A stretch of DNA of 32,078 bases from Aliivibrio_A kagoshimensis (GCF_050337105.1 NZ_JAKJSQ010000049.1:1-32078); one strand, 5' to 3'; positions 6,529-16,057 are shown, numbered from the stretch's first letter. Translations and numbers: made by a program. Notes: a model not told the origin generated them from the sequence alone.

Positions 6529-8640
6529 CTAGCTCACTTGGATACTTCCTGATTGCAACCCTTTCAAAATCTCCTCTTTGCTGCCATCCGCGAGCAGTAC
6601 CCCGTCGCCTAACACTAAGATGCGATCAACAATATCTAGCATACTGGTTTTGTGAGTGATCATAATCAGTGTCTCTTGTTTACTTAAGTTAGAAAGCTGC
6701 TGCTTAATAAACATCTCTGAGCGATTATCCATATTACTTGTTGGTTCATCCATCAACAAGATAGGGGGCTTTCCAATAAAGGCACGAGCGATAGCGATAG
6801 CTTGTCGCTGACCACCAGAAAGAAGTTGACCAAATTCGCCCACTTGTCGTTCTAAACCGGCTGGATTTTTTTGGGTAAAGTTAGTTACTCCTGCTCGATT
6901 TGCCGCTTCAAGAATCTCCATATCATCCATAAGAGGTCGACCTAACGTAATGTTCTCTCGAACCGTACCATAAAATAGGGTTAGATCTTGCGGTACACAG
7001 CCTATATTGCGTCGTACATCTTCATGGTGCAACTGAGCGATGTCAGTATCATCAAGTAGAATAGAACCCGACTGCGGAGCATACAGCCCCATTAACAACC
7101 GTTCTATGGTCGTTTTCCCAGCCCCAATACGACCAATAATCGCGACTTTTTCACCAGGATTGATGGTGAATGAAATGTTCTTTACAGAGGGTTGTTCACA
7201 ATCAGGGTAGTTGAAGCTCACATCAGTAAACTGAACTTTTCCTGAAAGAATAGGACGGTGTATATAACGCTTTCCTTGCTCTTGCTCATCAGGCATGTCC
7301 ATCACCTTTTGAATGATCGTCATGGCAGATTTTGCTTGATTGTAACGAGTAGAGAGCAGAGATAGCTGAACCAAAGGGCCAATGGCACGGCCGCTCAACA
7401 TGGTCGACGCGATAAGACCGCCCATAGTGAGATTGCCATCAGAGATTAAGTAGACCCCCAAGATAATCATGGCAACGCTGCTTGCTTGCTGAATGACACC
7501 AGCAGAGTGTTGTACCGAGTCGGTTAGACGGCGAGTTTTAATGCTCCAGTTCGACATGTGAGCGACAGCTTCTTCCCACTTATATTGAAACTGACTTTGA
7601 GCGCCAAACATTTTTACAGCTTCTAATCCATGTAGGCTCTCAATTAAGTTGGCGTACTTTTGAGAGGCGAGTCGAGACCCTTCTTCAATAGAGCGGCTCA
7701 ACGGTTTTTGAATAAGGAGGCTGTGAATAATTAAGATTGAGACTGCCACAATAGGGATATAGACCAGTGGGCCACCCATTAGGTAGATAATAAAAAGGAA
7801 TAAAATGGCGTAAGGAAGATCGATCAACGATGAAATAGTTGCAGAGGTAAAAAATTCACGAATCGACTCGAAATCTTGTAAATGCCTAGCAAATGCACCG
7901 ACAGAGGGCGGTTTTGCATCCATTTTTATGCCCATCACTTTTGAGAAGATACGTGATGACATTAAAATATCAGATTTTTTTCCGGCAACGTCAATAAAAT
8001 AACTGCGTAATAGCTTAAGGATTAAATCAAAAATAAAGATGACAAAAATGCCTGATGAGAGTACCCATAATGAATCAAATGCGAGGTTTGGCACTACTTT
8101 GTCATAAACTAGACGAGTAAATAGCGGGGTCGCTATGGCAAATAAATTAATTAAAATGGAGGCAATAAATACGTCTTTATAGATGCTTTTGGATTGCCAA
8201 ATTGTTCCCCAAAACCAGTGATGTTCATTGGACTTAACTAGCTCCGGTGAGCGATCATCGTGAGAGAACTGGCGCTTTAAATAGAAAGTGGCTCCCGTAT
8301 ATTGGTTGGTTAACTCTGCTAAGTCGACCCATTGCTGAACGCTGTCTCCATCAGGCATGACGACTTCGGCACGACTGTTTTCGCTGTCGACGCTGAGCAG
8401 GACGCATGACTGATTGTCTTGCAATAGCAAAATGACAGGCATCACAAGGGTGGATATTTTTTCCAACTCAATACGTTCATGTTGTGCGATCAAACCTGCA
8501 CGCTGAGCAGCTCGAGGGAAAAGGTGTTGAGTGAGCTTTCCTTCACTCAGTGGCAGCCCTGAAAGCAATGCTGCTGGGGAGTTGGCGAGACCATAGTATC
8601 GACTTACGTAAATAAGCGATTGTAACAGTGAATCTTTCAT
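6529..8640 (-). CDS. lapB: Type I secretion ABC transporter, LapB-like (adhesin exporter)
   Basis: Inner-membrane ATPase/permease of a type I secretion system, expected to export a large RTX-type adhesin with LapC and LapE. The 703 residues comprise: an N-terminal C39-peptidase-like domain (1-140) without a catalytic cysteine at the usual place, so substrate docking rather than cleavage; a membrane domain (about 165-440); and a nucleotide-binding domain. That domain has Walker A GRIGAGKTT near 502, signature LSGGQRQ near 604, Walker B ILLMDEPT near 624 and the H-loop ITH near 659. AGGATA lies just before the ATG, inside the end of lapD. It is the last gene of the six-gene operon. No adhesin gene follows; a cyclase gene converges instead. 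The C39-like form without a cysteine is typical of LapB/HlyB-class exporters. Confidence 0.92.
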   Translation of the reverse strand: MKDSLLQSLIYVSRYYGLANSPAALLSGLPLSEGKLTQHLFPRAAQRAGLIAQHERIELEKISTLVMPVILLLQDNQSCVLLSVDSENSRAEVVMPDGDSVQQWVDLAELTNQYTGATFYLKRQFSHDDRSPELVKSNEHHWFWGTIWQSKSIYKDVFIASILINLFAIATPLFTRLVYDKVVPNLAFDSLWVLSSGIFVIFIFDLILKLLRSYFIDVAGKKSDILMSSRIFSKVMGIKMDAKPPSVGAFARHLQDFESIREFFTSATISSLIDLPYAILFLFIIYLMGGPLVYIPIVAVSILIIHSLLIQKPLSRSIEEGSRLASQKYANLIESLHGLEAVKMFGAQSQFQYKWEEAVAHMSNWSIKTRRLTDSVQHSAGVIQQASSVAMIILGVYLISDGNLTMGGLIASTMLSGRAIGPLVQLSLLSTRYNQAKSAMTIIQKVMDMPDEQEQGKRYIHRPILSGKVQFTDVSFNYPDCEQPSVKNISFTINPGEKVAIIGRIGAGKTTIERLLMGLYAPQSGSILLDDTDIAQLHHEDVRRNIGCVPQDLTLFYGTVRENITLGRPLMDDMEILEAANRAGVTNFTQKNPAGLERQVGEFGQLLSGGQRQAIAIARAFIGKPPILLMDEPTSNMDNRSEMFIKQQLSNLSKQETLIMITHKTSMLDIVDRILVLGDGVLLADGSKEEILKGLQSGSIQVS

Positions 8641-8648
8641 TAACTATC

Positions 8649-10568
8649 CTACGACGCTTTGTTCTCAAAAATAAAACCTTGGAAACCATTCACGAAATGT
8701 TCAGAGAGCTTTGTTAGCTGCTCTTGGGTTTCCACACGGGTGGCAATGGTGGTGATATCGAGATTATGAGCCGCTCGAGATATTGAGGCTAAGACATTTC
8801 GATTGTGTTCGCTGTCGAGTTCGTTGGTGTAGATAAAGTCGATTTTTACATAGTGCGGTCTAAACTCACTCAAATATTCTGGTGATGAGAAATAACGACC
8901 GTAGTTATCAACGCCAAATACAACACCACGTTGATGCAGTGAGTCACAAAGAAGCGCTGTACTATCGGGGTGGTGGACAAAAATGGTCTCAGGTATTTCA
9001 AATTGAATTCGGTGTTGTAACGACTTATTAGAATCTAAACGGCTATTTAACCAACGTAAAAAGGTAGGTTTAATCAGGCTGCTGTGTGATAAGTTGATCG
9101 TAATAGGCGGCAAGCTCTGATCGCCATTAAGCTTGCTAATCATTGAGTCAATAACATGTTTATCAAAGGCTTCACCCTCATCGCTATGTTCAAGAGCTGA
9201 TAAAAATTGGTTGGCTGAATAACGTTGACCATCTTTTTCGATGGCAGTAAACACTTCGGTGTGAATCGTGTTGCCTTGCGAGTCAGAAGCGGCTTGGAAT
9301 CGATAGGTTAAATTATCATCACGCATTGCTTCGACGACTAACTGAATCCACTGCTGTTTCCCTAATACCTCATCTCGGTTACTTTCAGATAATAATGCAA
9401 TGGGCTTATTGGGTGAAAGAGAGGCTTGCACGAGGGCATTGTCGGCTAGCGTCAGCAGGGTACTGATATCAATGTCCCCATTATTATGCACTAAACCAAT
9501 TTGAGCATTGACCGGTGACATGGCCATTGGATCGGCTTGCAGGTCAACAATACTATTAAGAGCATGCTCACCGAGGGCCGATAATTCGTCACTCGTCACG
9601 CCCGGTGCTAATAGTGCAAATTCACACTGCGATATTCTCGCAATGGTAAAGCTAGGTTCAGAAAATTTGGCTTTGAGGTTGTTTGCCAATTGGCAGACTG
9701 CTTGATCACCAGATTGGTAACCTGAGTGTTCATATAAATTCGTTATCTGATTCACCCTGAAAAAAGCGATGCCTCCCGTTGGGGATTCCGATAACCAGTT
9801 CTTGATCTGCCCAATATAAAAATCACGATTCGCCAGTCCAGAAACAGGATCTTGATAGGCTTGCTTTCTTAGCCTATTCGCCTCTTTTGCTTGCTCTTCA
9901 AAGTGTTTTTCAACTTGGGTAGACATTTTATTAATGGCATTGACCAGCGGTATCAGGTCGCGTGTTTTTGGTGTTTTTAATAGAGTACTAAACTTATTCT
10001 GAGCGATCTCTTCCGCTTTAACTTTGATCGCTTTTAACGGTTTTAAGGTGTAACTCAGTAGAGCCGAAATCATTAGCGCAGTAAATGAAAAAACGGTTAA
10101 GAACCCCCAAAAAAGGTTGCTAATTGCCTGCCATAATTGTTGGTAAGCATAACCTGGGTGAGCGATGACAATGACTTCAGCTGTCTGCTGCCAGCCACTG
10201 GTTAACACTCTAGATTCTGTGAACGTTTTGAACAGATGTAGGTTGGTAAACCATGAGGGCACCGTGGTTATTTTTGTCGGGTACTGACGAATAACTGACT
10301 CACCAGTATTTAACATTTTCACCTGAACCATCTGATAATAACCGCCATCAAAAAGAGCATTAATGACGGATTCAACGGCGACCTTGTCGTTATCTTGTAA
10401 ATAAGGGGAGAGCGCTAACCCCATCGTATTGATGGTATTGTTAATTTCAGAGCGCTGTTGGTCTTCAAGATACTGTCTAGTAAAAGTAAATTGAATTGTA
10501 ATTACCGCAATGATTAAGAGTATGAAAGCGGCTAAAATCCATGTTATAAGCTGTTTATATAAAGTCAT
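8649..10568 (-). CDS. lapD: LapD-like c-di-GMP receptor (degenerate GGDEF-EAL)
   Basis: Inner-membrane receptor that, when c-di-GMP is bound, holds the protease LapG in the periplasm and so keeps the adhesin on the cell surface. The 639 residues show TM1 (about 8-29), a periplasmic LapD/MoxY-type domain (30-147), TM2 (about 148-172), HAMP with coiled coil (173-235), a GGDEF-like domain in which the motif reads SQCEF, and an EAL-like domain. In the latter the motif is TEVF, the DDFG block reads DNYG, and FEIPET and KIDFIY are kept. Both enzymatic sites are therefore degenerate, as expected of a receptor. It sits 6 bases after lapG and 8 before lapB. Assignment is by architecture and operon context; ligand binding is inferred from the family. 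Confidence 0.92.
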   Translation of the reverse strand: MTLYKQLITWILAAFILLIIAVITIQFTFTRQYLEDQQRSEINNTINTMGLALSPYLQDNDKVAVESVINALFDGGYYQMVQVKMLNTGESVIRQYPTKITTVPSWFTNLHLFKTFTESRVLTSGWQQTAEVIVIAHPGYAYQQLWQAISNLFWGFLTVFSFTALMISALLSYTLKPLKAIKVKAEEIAQNKFSTLLKTPKTRDLIPLVNAINKMSTQVEKHFEEQAKEANRLRKQAYQDPVSGLANRDFYIGQIKNWLSESPTGGIAFFRVNQITNLYEHSGYQSGDQAVCQLANNLKAKFSEPSFTIARISQCEFALLAPGVTSDELSALGEHALNSIVDLQADPMAMSPVNAQIGLVHNNGDIDISTLLTLADNALVQASLSPNKPIALLSESNRDEVLGKQQWIQLVVEAMRDDNLTYRFQAASDSQGNTIHTEVFTAIEKDGQRYSANQFLSALEHSDEGEAFDKHVIDSMISKLNGDQSLPPITINLSHSSLIKPTFLRWLNSRLDSNKSLQHRIQFEIPETIFVHHPDSTALLCDSLHQRGVVFGVDNYGRYFSSPEYLSEFRPHYVKIDFIYTNELDSEHNRNVLASISRAAHNLDITTIATRVETQEQLTKLSEHFVNGFQGFIFENKAS

Positions 10569-10574
10569 ACATGT

Positions 10575-11240
10575 CTACTCGTCATAATTTTTGATTGGTT
10601 TATTGAACGCATTCATTTGGACTCGACTGCGTAAGTCGTTCCACAGCCCAAGTCTTGCTGATTTTCCAGCCAGCGTACCTTTGCCACGTTCTTTCATCAG
10701 CCACAGTTGGCTACCGTTAAAACTGTAAATAGGTTTTAGATCTGTACGTTTCGAGGCTTTGACTATCTCACCTTTAATATTATCGAGCAGTACGGGTTCT
10801 GATGAGGGGGTGTCATAGTAGGCGACTACCATATGAAACTGATTCAGTTCTAATGCCTTAACGTAAACTAATCGCAATTTTTTATCATCTATGCCGAGCT
10901 CAATTAGTGAGAAGTATTTGGCGATGCTAAAGTCTTCACAATCTCCAGCATTGCTGCCTAAGAACTCTAGCGGGGTGGCCCAGTAATCCTCTTTGCCCCA
11001 TAAAGCGATATCATTGACAAAATAGAGTTGGTTAAAAAAATTATTAATGTTTTCTAACTTTTCAGGCTCTGAAAGTGATGAAGAGTCATTAATTACATCG
11101 CGCCATGCCGAGACACGTTTGCCCGCTCTCTCTCCGTAAAAAGAGGCCACGCTGTTGATCCATTTTTGCTCAGAGTCTGTCAGTGCAATCGTGACTGAAC
11201 TGACAGACAAAAGAAGAGAGAACCAGAGCCAATATCTCAT
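10575..11240 (-). CDS. lapG: LapG-like periplasmic cysteine protease (BTLCP, peptidase C93)
   Basis: Transglutaminase-like cysteine protease that cuts the N-terminal retention module off the surface adhesin and so releases it. From ATG 11240 there are 221 residues, starting with a signal peptide (MRYWLWFSLLLSVSSVTIA, cleavage near 20). The catalytic triad is readable: Cys101 in AGDCEDF, His136 in NQFHMVV, Asp153 in LLDNIK. The Cys-His and His-Asp distances (35 and 17) are very close to those of Pseudomonas LapG. The D-C-E triplet around the cysteine matches the calcium-binding residues of that family. A TTG at 11249 would add three residues. Neither start has a strong ribosome site, so translation may be coupled to the upstream lipoprotein gene, whose stop is 16 bases away. 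Confidence 0.93.
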   Translation of the reverse strand: MRYWLWFSLLLSVSSVTIALTDSEQKWINSVASFYGERAGKRVSAWRDVINDSSSLSEPEKLENINNFFNQLYFVNDIALWGKEDYWATPLEFLGSNAGDCEDFSIAKYFSLIELGIDDKKLRLVYVKALELNQFHMVVAYYDTPSSEPVLLDNIKGEIVKASKRTDLKPIYSFNGSQLWLMKERGKGTLAGKSARLGLWNDLRSRVQMNAFNKPIKNYDE

Positions 11241-11256
11241 GCTGTTCAATTACACA

Positions 11257-11859
11257 TTACTGTTCGCGGGAAGAAAAAATGGTCCATTCATCTTTTACCA
11301 CTCCTTTGTAACCCACTACCGTCCCTATCACACGTCGATTTACCGCTTCTGCAGATAATGAATCACCCTCTTGTTCTAAAAAACTCTCACCATACCCTAC
11401 AATAGAGATCCTGTTTGCTTCAACCCCTTCGAATATTAGCGCATCTCTTGCTGTTTCTGCACGTTGTTGCGACAGTTTTAGGTTGTGGTCTTCATTACCT
11501 GACTTACTGGCATATCCTTGCAAAACAAGCGTTGTTTCCGGGTAGCTCGTCATGAATTCAGCCATTTTTTTAACTTCTGCATGAAAGGTCGGGCTGATGG
11601 TTGCAGAGTCATTTTGAAATAGGATATGAACATCTTTTGATTCAGATTTATCAACCATCTTAGGACAACCATCATTATCAATAGCTGCACCTTTTGGGGT
11701 GGATTCACAGAGATCTCGTGCATTAATGACACCATCACTGTCAGAATCAGTGAGATCGAAGCTTTGAATATGCTCTTGGCTCGGATTGTCACTAATGTCA
11801 TGAGAAGAGGAGCAGCTAGCCAGTATTAATAAACTAACAATCACAATCGATTTTTTCAT
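11257..11859 (-). CDS. OmpA-family outer-membrane lipoprotein of the lap operon
   Basis: Lipoprotein expected to sit in the outer membrane and bind peptidoglycan. The 200 residues begin with MKKSIVIVSLLILASC, a signal peptide with lipobox LASC (Cys16). An acidic DSDSDGVINARDLC segment (about 38-52) follows, of the calcium-binding thrombospondin type 3 kind, then a C-terminal OmpA/MotB domain (about 80-185) with the NLKLSQQRAE and RISIVGYGE blocks. It lies 2 bases after lapE and ahead of lapG. An OmpA-like gene in the same place is known in the Shewanella bpfA operon. Its role in adhesin display is not established from the sequence; anchoring the TolC-like pore to the cell wall is a guess. Confidence 0.88.
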   Translation of the reverse strand: MKKSIVIVSLLILASCSSSHDISDNPSQEHIQSFDLTDSDSDGVINARDLCESTPKGAAIDNDGCPKMVDKSESKDVHILFQNDSATISPTFHAEVKKMAEFMTSYPETTLVLQGYASKSGNEDHNLKLSQQRAETARDALIFEGVEANRISIVGYGESFLEQEGDSLSAEAVNRRVIGTVVGYKGVVKDEWTIFSSREQ

Positions 11860-11861
11860 GA

Positions 11862-13190
11862 TTAGTTCTCCTCGCTACTGTTAGAGTCATTGAGTGGAAT
11901 ACTCCACTCTTGTGGGGTCTCTACTCGAAGTGAGGTTAACAGTGCGCCTGTCGCATTGAGAACGCGATATTTGGCCAGTTCTAACGAGTAGTTTCCTTCT
12001 ACAAACGCTTTACGAGCTTCGAACAACTCATTTTCAGTGTTAAGAAGGTCAAGCAGAGTACGTTTTCCTATTTTGAACTGTTTTTCATAGGCGCTGACCG
12101 TTTCACTCGCGGCATCAACATGTTCTTGTAAAAAAGGACGTTGTTGCTGGTTTAGGGCTAAAGCACTCCATGAAAGACGAGTTCCCTCTTCCAACATACG
12201 ATAAGCTCGGTCACGCAGATCTTTAGATTTATTCAATTGGTATGCTGCTCGATCGCTGTTTGCGCTATCAGATCCACCATTGAATAGGTTGTAACGCATA
12301 CGGAGCATGGCAGAGAATTCGTCACTGCTTCCCTCTATACCATCAGCATCATCCTTCCAGGATTGGCTCGCTTCGAAACTAAAAGAGGGGTAGTAGTTAC
12401 CTTTAGTCTGTTTATATTGGTAGTTAGCTGCGTCAATATCAGAGGTGGCCACTTTAACTATAGGGTGTTGCTGATAAGCTAGATCGACAGCATCTTCTAA
12501 TGACTCTGGGAGCATAGAACTGTCAGCAAAAGGTCGGACTAATTCACTTGGTGGACGACCTACCACGCGAATAAACTGGGTGTGCACGTCATAAAGGTTG
12601 TTTTGGGCGGCTAATAAATTGGTATTCGCTCGAGCGAGTCGGGCCTTCACTTGCACGAGGTCCGCCGTTGAACCGATGCCTGAGTTGGCTCTTTTTTCGA
12701 TGTCAGAGAAGATGCGGTTATGAATGGCTAAGTTTTTTTCAGACAGTACCAGTACCTCTTCGGCTTTAATTGCATTGATATATACCTCAATCACAGATAA
12801 GGCCATGTTTTGTGAGTCAGAAAGCAGTTGATAACGCATGGACTCTGCTTCCGCAGTGGTTCTGTCGATATCGTTCCAAGTTGATGAACCGTCCCAGATG
12901 AGCTGGGTAAAGGTTAACGATGCGTCTTTTCTGGTTAACTCTGTCTGCTCATTATTAGCTGGATCAATGTCTTCATAGCCAATGCCAGCATCAAGATCTA
13001 AGCTCGGAAGGTAGGCTCCACTCGAACTGTTAGAGGTTTCAACGCGACTTTTATATTCGTTGAATGCACTTCGAATTTCAGGGTTGGTTGCTAATGTCGT
13101 TGCAACTGATTGCTCTAACGATTGTGACATCACTTGTGAGTTTATTGTTAATAAGCTCGCAGCGAAAAAAAATTGAACTCTCAAGTTCAT
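11862..13190 (-). CDS. lapE: TolC-family outer-membrane channel, LapE-like
   Basis: Outer-membrane exit duct of the type I system. The 442 residues have a signal peptide (MNLRVQFFFAASLLTINSQVMS). Two outer-membrane efflux repeats follow, rich in the long helices typical of TolC (LAYQQHPIVKVATSDIDAA; LLDLLNTENELFEARKAFVE; YSLELAKYRVLNATG). AAGAGG lies 7 bases before the ATG and overlaps the end of lapC, and the OmpA-like gene begins 2 bases after the stop. Assignment to LapE rather than general TolC rests on the operon. Confidence 0.9.
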   Translation of the reverse strand: MNLRVQFFFAASLLTINSQVMSQSLEQSVATTLATNPEIRSAFNEYKSRVETSNSSSGAYLPSLDLDAGIGYEDIDPANNEQTELTRKDASLTFTQLIWDGSSTWNDIDRTTAEAESMRYQLLSDSQNMALSVIEVYINAIKAEEVLVLSEKNLAIHNRIFSDIEKRANSGIGSTADLVQVKARLARANTNLLAAQNNLYDVHTQFIRVVGRPPSELVRPFADSSMLPESLEDAVDLAYQQHPIVKVATSDIDAANYQYKQTKGNYYPSFSFEASQSWKDDADGIEGSSDEFSAMLRMRYNLFNGGSDSANSDRAAYQLNKSKDLRDRAYRMLEEGTRLSWSALALNQQQRPFLQEHVDAASETVSAYEKQFKIGKRTLLDLLNTENELFEARKAFVEGNYSLELAKYRVLNATGALLTSLRVETPQEWSIPLNDSNSSEEN

Positions 13191-13201
13191 AAATATACCT
13201 C

Positions 13202-14593
13202 TTATTCTCTTAAGGCCGATTGTTGCGCTTGGATAATGGGTTTGAGAATGTAATCTAAAATGGTTCGTTTCCCGGTGACGATATCAACAGTCGCCGTCAT
13301 TCCAGGGATGATAGGCAGCTTTTCACTCTGTGAATGAATGCTTTTTTCTTTTGTTCTTACTCTTACCAAATAAAAGCTATTCCCTTCTTCATCTTGTATT
13401 GTATCGGCACTGATATGCTCAAGCGTACCGTCTAATCCACCATAACGAGTAAACTCATAAGCACTGAATTTTACAATTGTTGGTAAATGCGGGCGTAAGA
13501 AGGCGATATCTTGGGGGGCAATTTTTGCCTCAATAAGTAGGTTATCTTCGCTAGGGACGATTTCGATTAAATCCATGCCAGGCTGAATAACACCGCCAAT
13601 TGTATTGGTATAGATTTTCTTGATGGTTCCATTCACTGGAGATACCACGACGGTTCGGTTAACCCGGTCTTCAAGGCCTACTTGTGATTCGGTTAATGAA
13701 GCGAGCTTATCTTCTATCTTATTCAGTTCATCTTGTTGATTAGAGCGGAAAGTGAGCACTATCTCTAGGCGTTTAAAGACTACTTCGCGAATGGATGATT
13801 TAACAGCTGGAACTTTGAGTTGTGTAGAGGTGAGTTCGCGTTGTGTATTGTTCACTTCACGCTGTAACTTTAGTAGCTCAATTTTAGGAACTATCCCTTC
13901 ATCGGCTAAGGGTTGGGTAATCTCGAGCTCTTTTTTTGCAAATTCATAACTACGAAGTAGGTTAATTACTCGAGCTTTTAACTCGATTAAGTCCTGCTCT
14001 TTTTGGATGATTTGATGATCAAATACTGACATTTGATTTCTTAAATTATTCAAAGTCTCGTTATATTCGGCCGCTTGCCTTTTTACTAATTCGAGATGCT
14101 CTTTAATAAATAAATCACTGAAATTAAACGGGCTTTGTTTGATGACAACACTCTGTTGCCATGGGGTATTCTTGTCGTTTTTAATAACAATACTGGCCAG
14201 TTCTGTAGAGATACGTACAGCTTCAGCCGTTAAATTGGCAACATCTTGCGCTTTTTCTCGGAAATCAGAACGAAAGCGGGTGTCATCAATCAATAACAGC
14301 TGCTGTCCTTTTTCAACCTTCTGACCTTCAAATACCAATACCTCTTTCACTAATCCCCCTTCAAGGTTTTGTACAATTTGAAGTTGTGAAGAGGGGATCA
14401 CTTTGCCAGAGCCAACAGTAACTTTATCAATTTGGGCCCATGAAGACCAAGCGACGGCGGTAATAAAAAACAGAATCACAATCCACAGTAAAACTCTGGC
14501 GCTCGATGGCGTCTTTAAAAGTAAGGCGGATGTCTTGTCATCGACAAACTGGCTCTCTGTTTTGGTTAGCTGTTGAAAACTGTTTTTTTTCAT
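13202..14593 (-). CDS. lapC: HlyD-family periplasmic adaptor, LapC-like
   Basis: Membrane fusion protein joining LapB to LapE across the periplasm. The 463 residues have a cytoplasmic N-terminus, one TM helix (about 31-52: ARVLLWIVILFFITAVAWSS), a split lipoyl half (VGSGKVIPSSQLQIVQNLEGG), a long coiled-coil hairpin (about 115-300), the second lipoyl half (VVSPVNGTIKKIYTNTIGGV) and a beta-barrel to the end (PGMTATVDIVTGKRTILDYILKP, the usual HlyD tail). First gene of the operon; AAAGGTAA precedes the ATG. Family assignment is secure; LapC follows from context. Confidence 0.92.
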   Translation of the reverse strand: MKKNSFQQLTKTESQFVDDKTSALLLKTPSSARVLLWIVILFFITAVAWSSWAQIDKVTVGSGKVIPSSQLQIVQNLEGGLVKEVLVFEGQKVEKGQQLLLIDDTRFRSDFREKAQDVANLTAEAVRISTELASIVIKNDKNTPWQQSVVIKQSPFNFSDLFIKEHLELVKRQAAEYNETLNNLRNQMSVFDHQIIQKEQDLIELKARVINLLRSYEFAKKELEITQPLADEGIVPKIELLKLQREVNNTQRELTSTQLKVPAVKSSIREVVFKRLEIVLTFRSNQQDELNKIEDKLASLTESQVGLEDRVNRTVVVSPVNGTIKKIYTNTIGGVIQPGMDLIEIVPSEDNLLIEAKIAPQDIAFLRPHLPTIVKFSAYEFTRYGGLDGTLEHISADTIQDEEGNSFYLVRVRTKEKSIHSQSEKLPIIPGMTATVDIVTGKRTILDYILKPIIQAQQSALRE

Positions 14594-14737
14594 TTACCTT
14601 TACTTCATGGTCGATAAAACGAGTAAAAAAAGGGTAATTACTATGTGTGGTTGCATAGTAGTCTGTTTTTATAACAATGTTAAGCTGATGATTTATCTAT
14701 ATGTCCTTCGACTTAAGTATAGCGACTATTAATCACA
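14594..14737 (-). promoter_or_regulatory. lap operon promoter region with inverted repeat
   Basis: 144 bases between the regulator gene and lapC; the lap promoter is probably here. The inverted repeat ACTATG (14640-14645) / CATAGT (14654-14659), spacer 8, is a possible operator. I see no clear -35/-10 pair and no clear terminator for the upstream regulator gene, so some read-through from it into the operon is possible. Confidence 0.4.
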
Positions 14738-16057
14738 CTAGCCTTTAAAATTATCCTTATCTAAATGATGCTTTTTCATTTTGTCATACAGTGTTTTTCT
14801 CGCAAGTTGCAGTTCATCTTGTACCTCTTTCAACCGACCATTGTGGCGCTGAAGTGCATCTGAAATCAGGGTGAATTCAAATTGATCGATTCGTGCCATT
14901 AAGCCAAGATTTCTCCCCTCTGAGGTTGTTCCCATTAAGGTGGATAGTGCTACCTCGGTTCCCATTAGGATGCTTTTTTCTGCAAAGTTTCGTAACTCGC
15001 GGACGTTACCTGGCCAGTCATACTCTTTGAGTTGTTGAAAAAGATCCGCTGAGATAGCAGGGGTCTCTATACCATATCGGCTGGCTGCTGTTCGAGTGAA
15101 GTTTTGAAACAGTAAAGGGATGTCTTTTTTTCTATTGCTAAGAGGTGGTAAGGAGATTGATATGCTATTTAGAGCATATAATAGCTTCGAATTAAAACGG
15201 TTTGATCTGCTTGCTTGCAATAGATCGAGTGAGGAAGAGGCGATAATTCGAATGTTGAATTCACTTAGTGTCGGCGCTAATTGCAAATAGTGCAGCAGAC
15301 TGGTTTGCTCTTTGGAGGCCATTTTATCGATATCATGCAGATAGAGTGTCCCTGTCTGTAGTTGATGAAGCTTTTCTAATCTAGGGTGAGTGAGTTGATG
15401 GTCTTGGTTAAACTCAAATAGATTACTGCCTTCACTGCTCGATATAAGGTGACGACAGTTAATACGGATAAAGGGCATTGAGCTATTTTGACTGTGATCG
15501 TGAATGTATCTGGCCAGTAATTTTTTACCTGTGCCACTGTCACCGGAGATAAGCACACTATCGGTATTGTTTTTAACGTGGTGCAATATGCGACGAACCT
15601 GTTTTATCTCTTCACTGTTACCGAGTATACGAGGTCCTGGAGCACTTTGAGCGGCCAATTCATTTTTTAACTCTTTATTTTCAAGTATCAAGTTTCGACG
15701 ATCGAACGCTTTATTGATAATGTCGATAAATCGATCGGTAGAAAACGGCTTTTCAATAAAGTGATAGGCACCAATGCTCATCGCTTTAACTGCCATAGAG
15801 ATATCACCATGTCCGGTTAGCATTATGACTTGAAGATCTGAGTCGATGGCTAGCGCTTGTTGTAAAAAGGTAATGCCATCCATCATTGGCATATTGATAT
15901 CAGATATTATGATGCCTTGATAGAGAGGCGTAATGATGCTTAATGCCTCTTTTGCATGGCTGAAGCTGTGAACGGTAAACCCCTCTAGTGTCAGCGTCTG
16001 CGTGATTGATTCACGCACATGCAGCTCATCATCAATGAAAATTATCTCTCTGTTCAC
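14738..16057 (-). CDS. NtrC/DctD-type response regulator with degenerate AAA+ domain lacking GAFTGA
   Basis: Response regulator paired with the kinase at 16054-17898. The 439 residues start at a GTG that overlaps the kinase stop by 4 bases. The receiver domain is intact (acidic D9-D10, phospho-acceptor D53, T81, K103). The AAA+ domain keeps Walker A GDSGTGKK (172-179), but the place of the GAFTGA loop reads roughly NQDHQLTH (217-224). Walker B is LYLHDID (238-244) in place of LFLDEI, and the RxDLYYRLN segment reads FNSKLLYALN (288-297). A Fis-type helix-turn-helix closes the protein (about 400-432: RLKEVQDELQLARKTLYDKM). Sigma54 activation and normal ATP hydrolysis are therefore doubtful. It may act on sigma70 promoters, as other NtrC relatives without GAFTGA do. 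Its neighbours suggest control of lap genes, which is unproven. Confidence 0.88.
   Translation of the reverse strand: MNREIIFIDDELHVRESITQTLTLEGFTVHSFSHAKEALSIITPLYQGIIISDINMPMMDGITFLQQALAIDSDLQVIMLTGHGDISMAVKAMSIGAYHFIEKPFSTDRFIDIINKAFDRRNLILENKELKNELAAQSAPGPRILGNSEEIKQVRRILHHVKNNTDSVLISGDSGTGKKLLARYIHDHSQNSSMPFIRINCRHLISSSEGSNLFEFNQDHQLTHPRLEKLHQLQTGTLYLHDIDKMASKEQTSLLHYLQLAPTLSEFNIRIIASSSLDLLQASRSNRFNSKLLYALNSISISLPPLSNRKKDIPLLFQNFTRTAASRYGIETPAISADLFQQLKEYDWPGNVRELRNFAEKSILMGTEVALSTLMGTTSEGRNLGLMARIDQFEFTLISDALQRHNGRLKEVQDELQLARKTLYDKMKKHHLDKDNFKG

Noticed and set aside
6529..8640. Peptide exporter with active C39 protease
   Set aside because: The N-terminal domain lacks the catalytic cysteine, and the operon is of lap type.
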